Source of the DNA: Oscillospiraceae bacterium
GTDB lineage: Bacteria > Bacillota > Clostridia > Oscillospirales > Ruminococcaceae
Assembly (NCBI GenBank): GCA_003508605.1
Contig: DNUB01000112.1
Location: 6,921-18,001, forward strand
Reading direction: 5' to 3'
DNA: 11,081 nucleotides
Shown piece by piece: positions 1-6,744 of this stretch. Within the stretch, counting starts at the first letter, position 1, and the number at the start of each line of letters is the position of its first letter. The position numbers were made by a program, and so were the translations under genes. The notes under the pieces were generated by a model. That model did no database searches, was not told the DNA's origin, and saw only the letters and a list, made by a program, of their open reading frames with translations.

Positions 1-4
1 TGAA

Positions 5-34
5 TTAAGATATATATATATATCTATATATAAT
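5..34 (+). promoter_or_regulatory. Candidate sigma-A promoter for the opine dehydrogenase gene
   Basis: A perfect -10 hexamer TATAAT lies at 29-34. Eighteen bases upstream is TTAAGA at 5-10, which matches four of six positions of the -35 consensus. Transcription would begin near 41, leaving a leader of about 35 nt that holds the ribosome binding site. The region is so AT-rich that a chance TATAAT is quite possible, so this is tentative. Confidence 0.35.
9..24. repeat. 16-bp AT-rich perfect palindrome
   Basis: The run of alternating TA steps bounded by GA and TC reads identically on both strands. It directly precedes a TATAAT-like hexamer ahead of the first gene. It could be an operator, a breathing AT-rich element, or simply low-complexity DNA. 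The palindrome itself is certain; any function is a guess. Confidence 0.4.
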
Positions 35-61
35 TCTGTACAAAATTAGCTTAATAAATAC

Positions 62-69
62 AAGGAGGG
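62..69 (+). promoter_or_regulatory. Ribosome binding site, opine dehydrogenase
   Basis: AAGGAGGG is a near-perfect Shine-Dalgarno sequence six bases upstream of the ATG at 76. It fixes the start codon, and the protein begins directly with the beta-strand that leads into the nucleotide-binding glycine motif. Confidence 0.85.
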
Positions 70-75
70 CATTTT

Positions 76-1185
76 ATGAAGGTTGCGGTTTTAGGTGCGG
101 GAAACGGAGGCTGCGCCATAGCGGCGGATATGGCTTTGAGGGGGCTTGATGTAACTCTTGTGAAAACCTCAAACGCAATGCACGACGATAATTTCGAGTT
201 TTTGAAAAACAACGGCGGAAAAATGACGCTTGTCGATTTCGGAGAAAACGGAAGCATGAACCCCGACGAGCTTGACAAGGTGGAAAAAACAGGTATTATC
301 AAAACGGTTACAAGAGATATTTCCGTAATTTCCCAAATGGACGTGGTGATAATTTATATACAGACAAATTATCATGAGCAGCTGATAGAAAGAATGGCGG
401 AGTATATTGTTGACGGTCAGGTAATTCTTATAAATCCCGGTTATTTTTCCACGGCGTTCGTGTTAAAATACTGTAAGGATAAGGATATTACCGTTGTGGA
501 GGCGCAAAGCTCCTTTATCGACGGAAGGATTATGGAGCCGGGACGCTTTAAGGTAGGCTTCCGCAACGTTCGCAATCCGCTGGGCGTTTACCCTGCAAAA
601 AATATGGGCATTGCAAAGGAAAAGCTGGACAAGCTGGGCTTCCCGTTCCATTATATGGACAGCGTTGTGGCTGCGGCGCTGCATAATCCCAATCTGATAG
701 TACACACAATAGGCTCGGTAATGAGCATTCCCATGATAGACACTATGGGCAATGATTTTTGTATGTATCACCATGCATTTACCGAGCATGTGTGGAATGT
801 TCTTGAAAAGCTTGACTCCGAAAAAATGGATGTTTTGGAAAAGCTGGGCTTTGAGCGTATGCCCTATGTTGAGGCGTGCAAATTCAGAAATTCTCTTGAC
901 GACAGCCTTGACGCCAAGAAGGTGTTCTTTAATTATGCGGCTATGTCAACAAGGGCAAAGGGACCCGTAAACGTAAATTCAAGATATATAACCGAGGACG
1001 TTTCACAGGGTCTGGTTATGCTGGAATCGCTGGGTAAGTCCCTCGGAGTTCCCACGCCCATCGCTACCTCGCTTATCGAAATTGCAAGCGCAGCTCTTTG
1101 CCGTGATATGCGTGCCGACGGAAGGACCCCCGAACGTTTGGGAAAAGAAAACATCGACCTTATCCTTAAGGATCACATAAAATAA
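76..1185 (+). CDS. Opine dehydrogenase, NAD/NADP octopine/nopaline dehydrogenase family
   Basis: Enzymes of this family reductively condense the amino group of an amino acid with an alpha-keto acid, often pyruvate, to give an N-(carboxyalkyl) amino acid (an opine), using NAD(P)H in the cytosol. The 369-aa protein starts with a Rossmann strand and the motif GAGNGG (residues 7-12). The C-terminal octopine-dehydrogenase domain carries the family signature LHNPN (202-206) followed by H210, and a later RYITED segment (303-308). The length is typical of bacterial members. There is no signal peptide or membrane segment. It is the first gene of a same-strand run; the tupA-like gene begins 58 bp after its stop with no clear terminator between. 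Its partners (UGD, ATP-grasp and Mur ligases) suggest the opine is a building block for a surface polymer rather than a catabolic substrate. The amino and keto substrates cannot be read from the sequence. Confidence 0.88.
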   Translation: MKVAVLGAGNGGCAIAADMALRGLDVTLVKTSNAMHDDNFEFLKNNGGKMTLVDFGENGSMNPDELDKVEKTGIIKTVTRDISVISQMDVVIIYIQTNYHEQLIERMAEYIVDGQVILINPGYFSTAFVLKYCKDKDITVVEAQSSFIDGRIMEPGRFKVGFRNVRNPLGVYPAKNMGIAKEKLDKLGFPFHYMDSVVAAALHNPNLIVHTIGSVMSIPMIDTMGNDFCMYHHAFTEHVWNVLEKLDSEKMDVLEKLGFERMPYVEACKFRNSLDDSLDAKKVFFNYAAMSTRAKGPVNVNSRYITEDVSQGLVMLESLGKSLGVPTPIATSLIEIASAALCRDMRADGRTPERLGKENIDLILKDHIK

Positions 1186-1198
1186 GGATCGCATAAAA
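1168..1198 (+). repeat. Short tandem repeat across the opine dehydrogenase stop codon
   Basis: AAGGATCACATAAAA (1168-1182) is repeated as AAGGATCGCATAAAA (1184-1198), a 16-bp period with one mismatch. The first unit encodes the last residues (KDHIK) and the stop TAA (1183-1185) lies between the units. This looks like a small slippage duplication of the gene's 3' end; no function is evident. Confidence 0.6.
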
Positions 1199-1243
1199 CA
1201 ACGGTTTTGAACGCTCCGAAAAAAACGGTATGGGGGATCGGCA

Positions 1244-2176
1244 ATGAATAAGTTTAAACGCTTTCTGTATAAGGCGGAGCGGCTGCTGATCTACTTTATA
1301 TCGCCTCTGTCTCCTGCGCTGGCAAGCAAAATTATGTATTTTGCGCACTTTAAAAAGCCCTTGAATCTTAAATCGCCCGCAACCTTAAACGAGAAGCTGA
1401 TGTACCTGAAGCTTACGGAATACAAAAGCAATAAGCTTGTTACGGACTGTACGGATAAATACGGTGTGAGGAAATATGTCTGCGGGGCAGGGTGCGGGGA
1501 TATTCTTAACGAGCTTATAGGTGTATGGGAGTGTCCTGAGGATATAGACTTCGAAACGCTCCCCGAAAGCTTTGCGCTGAAGCTGTGCCATGGCAGCGGA
1601 TATAATATTTTTTATACCCCCGCACACAGACCCGATACGGAAAAGATCAGAAAAACCTTAAAAAAATGGCGGAGGCAGGATTATTGGCGTTATAATGCCG
1701 AGCCGCATTATAAAGGCATACAAAAAAGGATCATCTGCGAAAAATACTTGTCGGAGGGCGACGCATTGCCCACCGATTATAAAGTATACTGCTTTAACGG
1801 AAAGCCGCTTTATATATTGGTTTGCGAAGAGCGGGCAGGGGGAAGTCCCAAGTTTTTCTTTTTTGACAGTCGGTGGAAATTCTGTCCCATAACCCGGGAC
1901 GGAAAGGGAATGCCCCTTGATTTTACGCTTCCGAAGCCCCGTGATTTGGAGAAAATGCTGGATTATGCCGCCAAATTATCCGCACCCTTCCCTTTTGTAA
2001 GGGTGGATTTTTACGAAACGGAAAAGGGGCTTATATTCGGAGAAATGACCTTTACCCCCTCTGCGTGCCTTGACACGGGGCGGCTTCCCGAAACGGACAT
2101 TATGTTCGGAGATTTGCTTGAGCTGCCGAAAACGCCCACGAAAGGAAAAGCAGCGTCTCACAATGATTCCGCCTGA
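1244..2176 (+). CDS. TupA-like ATP-grasp family protein
   Basis: This 310-aa protein matches the ATP-grasp TupA family, named after the Bacillus halodurans teichuronopeptide biosynthesis gene. Members occur in capsule and exopolysaccharide loci and are expected to form a carboxylate-amine bond with ATP. Visible family landmarks in order are LNEKLMYLKL (48-57), DKYGVRKYV (71-79), ALKLCHGSGYN (111-121), EKYL (166-169), DYKVYCFNGKP (178-188) and FVRVDFYETE (251-260), then GEMTFTP (266-272), which holds the likely metal-binding acidic and polar residues of the ATP-grasp fold. Residues about 12-32 are fairly hydrophobic and may associate with the membrane, but I do not call a signal peptide. The start at 1244 is preceded by a G-rich weak ribosome binding site (1232-1237); the alternative ATG at 1230 runs into a stop within a few codons. 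The acceptor and donor substrates are unknown. A role in attaching an amino acid, peptide or opine to a uronic acid polymer is inferred from the neighbours. Confidence 0.87.
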   Translation: MNKFKRFLYKAERLLIYFISPLSPALASKIMYFAHFKKPLNLKSPATLNEKLMYLKLTEYKSNKLVTDCTDKYGVRKYVCGAGCGDILNELIGVWECPEDIDFETLPESFALKLCHGSGYNIFYTPAHRPDTEKIRKTLKKWRRQDYWRYNAEPHYKGIQKRIICEKYLSEGDALPTDYKVYCFNGKPLYILVCEERAGGSPKFFFFDSRWKFCPITRDGKGMPLDFTLPKPRDLEKMLDYAAKLSAPFPFVRVDFYETEKGLIFGEMTFTPSACLDTGRLPETDIMFGDLLELPKTPTKGKAASHNDSA

Positions 2177-2186
2177 CGGCATTGTG
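2159..2186 (+). other. Hairpin spanning the tupA-like stop codon
   Basis: CACAATG (2159-2165) pairs perfectly with CATTGTG (2180-2186). Inside it, CCG (2169-2171) can pair with CGG (2177-2179), leaving a 3-nt bulge. The stop TGA (2174-2176) sits in the loop. No T-run follows; the next bases are G-rich. It is therefore not a standard intrinsic terminator, but it could stabilise the 3' end of the message or belong to a dispersed palindromic repeat. Confidence 0.4.
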
Positions 2187-2488
2187 GGGGCGGTGCTTTG
2201 ACAAACGCCGAAATCGAGCGGTATGAAGCGGCTTTCCCGGTTATGACAAGGCGATGAAAAAAGCGCATACCGATTTCTAAGAGAGTGCGTTCACATAAAG
2301 TGTGTTCACATAAAATCAGTATGCAGATTTTCGTGCATATTTTTGCCCCCTGCAAGGCAAAATTTTGCAGGAATATCGTCATATTTCAAAAAATTTTAAC
2401 ACAGCAGGCGGCAGAATTTGCCGAAAGGATGCGTGCCGAGCTTTATGTGAACACGCTCTAAAACTATTTAAAGGATATTTGTTTTGCA
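2177..2488. other. Gene-free gap between the tupA-like gene and ugd
   Basis: These 312 bases have no coding sequence I can support. Short open frames on both strands lack family resemblance and their own ribosome binding sites. The first 100 bases are GC-richer, with a possible pairing of GGCG and CGCC near 2190-2215. The remainder is AT-rich and contains the inverted-repeat-bounded element at 2282-2459. No strong sigma-A promoter was found, although a promoter for ugd may be hidden here. The gap marks the only clear break in an otherwise tight gene run. Confidence 0.6.
2282..2459. repeat. 178-bp element bounded by 19-bp inverted repeats (MITE-like or structured leader)
   Basis: AGAGTGCGTTCACATAAAG (2282-2300) is matched by the inverse CTTTATGTGAACACGCTCT (2441-2459) with two mismatches. 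A second direct copy of the core GTTCACATAAA follows the left arm (2304-2314) after the first (2289-2299), a 15-bp period. Inside are a perfect 12-bp palindrome GCAAAATTTTGC (2357-2368), CCTGCAA/TTGCAGG (2349-2355 and 2365-2371), TTTTGCC/GGCAAAA (2341-2347 and 2356-2362) and CGGCA/TGCCG (2409-2413 and 2419-2423). There is no coding capacity and no convincing target-site duplication. It resembles a small non-autonomous mobile element or a structured 5' leader of ugd; the sequence alone does not decide between them. Confidence 0.5.
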
Positions 2489-3691
2489 ATGAGAAAAATG
2501 AATATTGCCGTGGCAGGGCTTGGCTATGTGGGAATGGCCAACGCCCTAACGGCGGCTTTTCATAACAGGGTCACCGCCGTCGATAAGCTGTCATGGAAGG
2601 CAGAGCTTTTAAACCGGGGCAAACCGCCTGTGGGAGACGCTTTGGCAGAGGAATTTCTCAAATCTCGGGAATTGGATTTGCGTGCCGTTACAAACGGTGC
2701 GGAATGTTATTCCGAGGCGGACTGGGTTATTATAGCAACCCCCACCGATCCCCTGGAGGGACATTTGGATACGTCCTCGGTGGAGTCGGTGATAGAGCAG
2801 GTCGCCGCCGTAAATCCCCATGCGATGATTGTCATAAGATCTACGGTGCCGATAGGGTTTACGGATTATGCGGCAAAAAAATACAATACGGAAAATATTT
2901 TGTTTTGTCCCGAATTTCTGCGTGAGGGCAGCGCACTTTATGACGAGCTTAATCCCTCCAGAATTATTGTGGGCTTTCCGAAGGATTCGGCGGAGGGCGA
3001 ATTAAAAGCGCATAAGCTTGCTGATCTGCTTTTGCAGGGCGTCGAAAAAAAAGACGTTCCCGTAATGGTGATAAGCTCCTCGGAGGCGGAATCCGTAAAA
3101 CTGTTTTCAAACACATATTTGGCTATGAGGATAGCTTTTTTTAACGAGCTTGACGCATTTGCCGAACACAGCGGGCTGAATACAAGGAATATTATCGACG
3201 GAGTTTGCAGCGACAGGCGCATCGGGAATTACTATAACAATCCCTCCTTCGGCTACGGGGGGTACTGTCTGCCAAAGGATTCAAGACAGCTTTTAGGCGA
3301 GCTTGACGGTCTGCCTAACGATATTATAGAGGCGGCGATAAAATCCAATATATCCCGAACGGAATATATCGCAGGGCAAATTCTTGAAAAGGCGGAAAAG
3401 CACGGCGATAAATCCGCCGTGGGATTTTACCGTCTGACGATGAAATCAAATTCGGACAACCTGCGCAGCTCCAGCTCCTTGGAGATAATCAAGGTGCTTC
3501 GGGGCAAGGGCGTTTCTGTCATTGTATATGAGCCTGCCGTAAAGGACGAGGTTGTTTTCGGCTGTCCCGTTGTGCGAGATTTAGATGAGTTTAAGAAAAA
3601 ATGCGCCGTTATAGCTGCAAACAGATACAGTCGGGAGCTTGACGACGTTTTATATAAGGTTTATACCAGAGACACATACTTTAGAAATTAA
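2489..3691 (+). CDS. ugd: UDP-glucose 6-dehydrogenase
   Basis: It oxidises UDP-glucose twice with NAD+ to UDP-glucuronate, the precursor of uronic acids in capsules and teichuronic-type polymers. The 400-aa protein is a standard length for the short HasB-like class. The N-terminal NAD-binding motif GLGYVG is at residues 10-15. The substrate-binding signature CPEFLREGSALYDELNPSR occupies 140-158. The middle domain holds K204 and N208 (SVKLFSNTYLA), and the catalytic cysteine is C260 in FGYGGYCLPKDSR. All expected catalytic residues are present, so it should be active. GDP-mannose dehydrogenase is a related alternative, but the short length and the cysteine motif favour UGD. The ATG at 2489 is 13 bases after AAAGGA (2470-2475); a second ATG at 2498 begins at the conserved strand but is too far from that site. 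Its stop is 22 bp before the next start, so the two genes are probably co-transcribed. Confidence 0.93.
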   Translation: MRKMNIAVAGLGYVGMANALTAAFHNRVTAVDKLSWKAELLNRGKPPVGDALAEEFLKSRELDLRAVTNGAECYSEADWVIIATPTDPLEGHLDTSSVESVIEQVAAVNPHAMIVIRSTVPIGFTDYAAKKYNTENILFCPEFLREGSALYDELNPSRIIVGFPKDSAEGELKAHKLADLLLQGVEKKDVPVMVISSSEAESVKLFSNTYLAMRIAFFNELDAFAEHSGLNTRNIIDGVCSDRRIGNYYNNPSFGYGGYCLPKDSRQLLGELDGLPNDIIEAAIKSNISRTEYIAGQILEKAEKHGDKSAVGFYRLTMKSNSDNLRSSSSLEIIKVLRGKGVSVIVYEPAVKDEVVFGCPVVRDLDEFKKKCAVIAANRYSRELDDVLYKVYTRDTYFRN

Positions 3692-3699
3692 GTTTTTAC

Positions 3700-3704
3700 A
3701 GGAG
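3700..3704 (+). promoter_or_regulatory. Ribosome binding site, Mur/S11/SAT fusion gene
   Basis: AGGAG lies nine bases upstream of the ATG at 3714 and supports that start. The surrounding leader (TTTTTACAGGAG) recurs almost unchanged before the paralogue at 9843. Confidence 0.75.
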
Positions 3705-3713
3705 AAAAAATAA

Positions 3714-6605
3714 ATGACCGAATGTGATGGCAAAATTATTATAACCGTAGACGAGATTCTTCGGGGAATGACCGATAATGAAGAGGAATACGCACGTGCC
3801 GCAAAACAGTTCGGTGCGCTTCTTGATATCAAGGTGGAAACCTGCTTTGACAGGATCAGGGATTTAGGTGATCTTAAGGGCGTTTTTTTCGGCGATCTGA
3901 AAAACGGAGAAGCGTTTCCCGAGGATAATCCGCCTGTTTTTGCGGTTTCCGCAAAGGATATTCCGGGAATACCCACATTTGTTGTAAAGGAAGCTCCGAT
4001 TTTTTATTGGAGGCGGCTTGCAAGGGTAATAGCCGACAAATTCAGACCCAGATCGGTGGTTATAACCGGCTCCTACGGCAAAACAACCACCATGCAGATG
4101 ACCTGCTCGGTTTTGCAGCAAGCGGGAAGAACCACCTTTACGCCCAACAACGAAAACACCAATATCGGTCAGGTTTGGGCTCTCACAAGACCGCTTGTCA
4201 CATATGATTATTTCACGTGTGAATTGGGGCTTTCCCAAAAGAACTATTATATGAGCGAATGGTCAAAGATCATAAAGCCGGAAATATGCGTTATTGTAAA
4301 TATAGGCTCTCCCCATATCGAAAATTTCGGCGACAAGAGTCAGATCCTTGAGGAAAAGCTTCACGTTGCCGACGGAATGTCCGAGGAAAAGGGTCTGCTC
4401 ATTCTGAACGCCGACGACGAAACGTCTATGGCAAAAAAGGATTACCGTCACAAAATCAAGACCATAGCCGTCAACACAAAAGAAGCTGACTATACCTGCA
4501 GGGATATAGCTATGTCCAACGACGGCATCGATTTCGTTGCCGTATGTCGGGACAGGGAATTTAACGTACACCTTAACCTTACCGGAAAGCATAACGTTTA
4601 CTCTGCGCTTGCGGCTATAGCGGTGGCGGACAGCTTCGGCGTATCGGACGACAAAATTGCCGCAGGACTTGCGCTGTATAAAACAAGCGGTACACGCCAA
4701 AATGTGTATACCGCATATAAAAACAATATCATAATCGAGGACTGCTTCGGCGCATCGCTGGAAGCCGATATTGTTATGTTCGATATGCTTCGAGAGTTTA
4801 AGGCGGAAGAAGGACAGCGTAAAATTGCGGTTCTGGGACATGTGCCGAGAATGGGAAGACTTTCGGATCAGGTTCACCGGGATATCGCCAAAAAGCTTGC
4901 TTCGGATTATGATTTTGATATGGTGGTAACATACGGAGGATTGTCGAGATATTTTTCCGAGGAGTATAAAAAAGCAGGAAAATCCGCATATCATTTCTAT
5001 GATGATGAGGAATTTGTAGCATTTTTGAAGGAAAATATCCGTGAAAAGGATATAATTCTTTTCAAGGGTGTGTGGAAAACCTATAATTTTACCAGGCATG
5101 TAAGGAGAATACTTAATCCCGATTATAAGGCTCAGCTGCCAAAGTATTGCGGAACTTATGCGGATACCGCCTCCCTGCATACCACGTCTCCTTCGTCCCT
5201 CCTCTTTGACGCCTCCGACGGCAGGATTGTTTGCGGCAAAAATATCCACACAAGATACAATCCCGCTTCACTTATAACAATAGCTTCGGTTCTGACCCTT
5301 CTGGAAAACGGAATGAAACCCGACGATATCGTTACGATCCCCGGCGCAGCGTCTGCGTTTACAAAAGGCTGGTTCGTATACGGCGTTAAAGCGGGGGAAA
5401 GATACCGTGCCGGCGATCTTATGTGGCTGTCTCTGAAAAAATCGGGCACGGACGCCTTGTATTCGCTTATTTTATCCGAATATGAATCCGTTGAAGCCTT
5501 TATGAAGCTCTGGAGAGAAACGGTTTTGCAGTCGGGCGCAGTAAACACCGGTTCCATCGGTCCTTACGGCAAGGATTCCGACGGGTATTATTCCACTGCC
5601 TTTGACCTTGCGCTGATCATATCCCGTGCGCTGAAAAACAAGGATTTTTTGTCGCTTATATCCGACGATATGCGGGAAATAACCGAGCTTACAAGCGGCG
5701 AAAGAAAACGTGAGTCTCTCGTAACGTTTCTTAATACCCGCAGCGAAAAGGACGAACACCTTCTTTATACGCCGGGCGTTATTCAGATAAAGGAAGGGGA
5801 AAACCATATTTCCCGCAAATGTGTGGCGGCGGCCGTAAAACGGGGCGAGAAATACTATGTGTCCGTCGTTCTCGGATCGGTGGAATCACACTTCAATATG
5901 TTTTCATATGACGAAACGAAGCGTATGCTTGATTTTACGGAAACCCTCCCCTTGGTTAAGAAGGAGGAGGTATCGGTAAAAACAATAAATAACGCCGCCT
6001 TTGATTCCGCTTACGAATATATTGACTCAATAAACGACCCCGAACTGCTTGACAGGATACTTGAAAATAATTACGAAACCTCTCTTGGCGGCAGCTTCTG
6101 GAAATACAGGCAGATACACCTTGAAAGCAAGGATCCTCTGGAAAGGAAACGTGCGCTTTTGAAATGCCAGTATATTCAAAGGGTAATGTGCGCGTCTGTC
6201 CCCGTAAATTCAAATATACACAGATTCGGTACTCCCCACGGTCTGACGGGAATACACATTTCCGCCCGCGCTAAAATAGGAACCGGGTGTACCATACTTC
6301 AAGGCGTTACCATTGGCTCAAATACCTTTGCCGACAGCAAAAAAAGCGGATTTCCCGTGATCGGAAACAATGTGTTTATAGGTGCGGGAGCAAAAATCAT
6401 AGGCGGTGTCACCGTCGGAGACAATGTGAGAATAGGCGCAAACTGCATTGTAGTCGAGGACGTGCCCGCAAACAGCGTGGTGGTAATGGAAAAGCCTAAA
6501 ATTATCTCTAAGCCTCTGATAAACAACAAATTCCTGAGTCCCGATGAATATGATAAGTTCATCGAAGAGCAATTGTTCATACGGGGGGGGGGTGAACAAA
6601 CATAA
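3714..6605 (+). CDS. Three-domain fusion: MurF-like ligase, degenerate S11 peptidase domain, serine-acetyltransferase-like domain
   Basis: Residues about 1-110 resemble a divergent MurF N-domain. Residues about 112-465 are a Mur ligase core with P-loop GSYGKTTT (119-126), a Mg-site glutamate in ELG (E170), H201 before ENFG, K215 at the position of the carbamoylated lysine of MurD/E/F, and GKHNVYSALA (291-300). The MurF DxYN motif is altered to EDCFGAS (342-348). Residues about 480-745 are an S11-type fold, but the three active-site motifs are SLIT (519-522), SGT (577-579) and KEG (693-695) instead of SxxK, SxN and KTG. It is therefore probably not a carboxypeptidase. Residues about 790-930 are a hexapeptide-repeat acetyltransferase of serine acetyltransferase type, with PHGLTGIHIS (841-850) and repeats ending in GANCIVVEDVPANS (908-921). 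There is no signal peptide, whereas S11 enzymes are normally exported. A cytosolic role in building an acylated, amino-acid-bearing precursor is inferred. The C-terminus is encoded by a ten-G run. Confidence 0.85.
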   Translation: MTECDGKIIITVDEILRGMTDNEEEYARAAKQFGALLDIKVETCFDRIRDLGDLKGVFFGDLKNGEAFPEDNPPVFAVSAKDIPGIPTFVVKEAPIFYWRRLARVIADKFRPRSVVITGSYGKTTTMQMTCSVLQQAGRTTFTPNNENTNIGQVWALTRPLVTYDYFTCELGLSQKNYYMSEWSKIIKPEICVIVNIGSPHIENFGDKSQILEEKLHVADGMSEEKGLLILNADDETSMAKKDYRHKIKTIAVNTKEADYTCRDIAMSNDGIDFVAVCRDREFNVHLNLTGKHNVYSALAAIAVADSFGVSDDKIAAGLALYKTSGTRQNVYTAYKNNIIIEDCFGASLEADIVMFDMLREFKAEEGQRKIAVLGHVPRMGRLSDQVHRDIAKKLASDYDFDMVVTYGGLSRYFSEEYKKAGKSAYHFYDDEEFVAFLKENIREKDIILFKGVWKTYNFTRHVRRILNPDYKAQLPKYCGTYADTASLHTTSPSSLLFDASDGRIVCGKNIHTRYNPASLITIASVLTLLENGMKPDDIVTIPGAASAFTKGWFVYGVKAGERYRAGDLMWLSLKKSGTDALYSLILSEYESVEAFMKLWRETVLQSGAVNTGSIGPYGKDSDGYYSTAFDLALIISRALKNKDFLSLISDDMREITELTSGERKRESLVTFLNTRSEKDEHLLYTPGVIQIKEGENHISRKCVAAAVKRGEKYYVSVVLGSVESHFNMFSYDETKRMLDFTETLPLVKKEEVSVKTINNAAFDSAYEYIDSINDPELLDRILENNYETSLGGSFWKYRQIHLESKDPLERKRALLKCQYIQRVMCASVPVNSNIHRFGTPHGLTGIHISARAKIGTGCTILQGVTIGSNTFADSKKSGFPVIGNNVFIGAGAKIIGGVTVGDNVRIGANCIVVEDVPANSVVVMEKPKIISKPLINNKFLSPDEYDKFIEEQLFIRGGGEQT
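5121..6338 (+). repeat. Duplicated block, copy 1 (S11 plus acetyltransferase coding region)
   Basis: This part of the 963-aa fusion gene aligns over its whole length with 9876-11081. The encoded proteins differ by substitutions and three small gaps (one residue near residue 473, one near 551, four near 725). A second short matching block covers the leader and first codons, from about 3684 to 3752, which aligns with about 9814 to 9875. Confidence 0.85.
6583..6592 (+). repeat. Poly-G tract (10 G) at the 3' end of the fusion gene
   Basis: Ten consecutive Gs encode the RGGG near the C-terminus, five codons before the stop. Loss of one G would bypass the TAA at 6603-6605 and extend the protein by 30 codons to the TGA at 6682-6684. 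Gain of one would end it immediately after the glycines. Long G runs are slippage-prone and are used for phase variation in some bacteria, but they are also a common place for sequencing or assembly error. Confidence 0.85.
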
Positions 6606-6680
6606 ATACTGCACACCTCCCGAAGTAAGTGAATATTCCATTTGCATACTAATGCTTTATCCTGAAAAGGGCCCTTATAT

Positions 6681-6715
6681 TTGATTCTTTATACTCATAT
6701 TTTTCAGTGAATCAA
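6681..6715 (+). promoter_or_regulatory. Inverted repeat upstream of the CapA fusion gene
   Basis: TTGATTC (6681-6687) and GAATCAA (6709-6715) are perfect 7-bp inverse arms separated by 21 bases, which contain TATACT (6690-6695), a five-of-six match to a -10 hexamer. CTGAAAA (6662-6668) and TTTTCAG (6701-6707) form a second overlapping pair, and AAGGGCCCTT (6667-6676) is a perfect palindrome. No good -35 was found at the right distance. This may be an operator or internal promoter in the 139-bp gap; confidence is low. Confidence 0.25.
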
Positions 6716-6727
6716 TATTAAGCCTTT

Positions 6728-6734
6728 AAAGGAG
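6728..6734 (+). promoter_or_regulatory. Ribosome binding site, CapA/Mur/LRR fusion gene
   Basis: AAAGGAG lies ten bases upstream of the ATG at 6745. It is the only good site near the start of this long frame and supports a start that leaves no signal peptide. Confidence 0.7.
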
Positions 6735-6744
6735 AAAAACAACC

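Noticed and set aside
2159..2200. Intrinsic terminator after the tupA-like gene
   Set aside because: The stem is reasonable but it is followed by a G-rich stretch, not a T-run.
2282..2459. Insertion sequence or CRISPR repeat array
   Set aside because: There is no transposase, no clear target-site duplication, and the three short repeat copies lack regular spacers.
2365..2565. Small + strand open frame running into the start of ugd
   Set aside because: It overlaps ugd in another frame and its first part covers the palindromic element; there is no ribosome binding site and no protein-like pattern.
3714..5110. Housekeeping murF for peptidoglycan
   Set aside because: The DxYN motif is altered, the N-domain is divergent, the ligase is fused to S11 and acetyltransferase modules, and the neighbours are surface-polymer genes. 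A cell would have its main murF elsewhere.
4263..5249. Long antisense open frame (328 codons) opposite the first Mur ligase
   Set aside because: It lies fully within a well-supported gene, has no ribosome binding site or family resemblance, and its composition is what the complement of this codon usage gives.
5121..5950. Active D-alanyl-D-alanine carboxypeptidase
   Set aside because: The catalytic lysine, the SxN asparagine and the KTG threonine are all replaced, and there is no signal peptide to carry it to its usual substrate.
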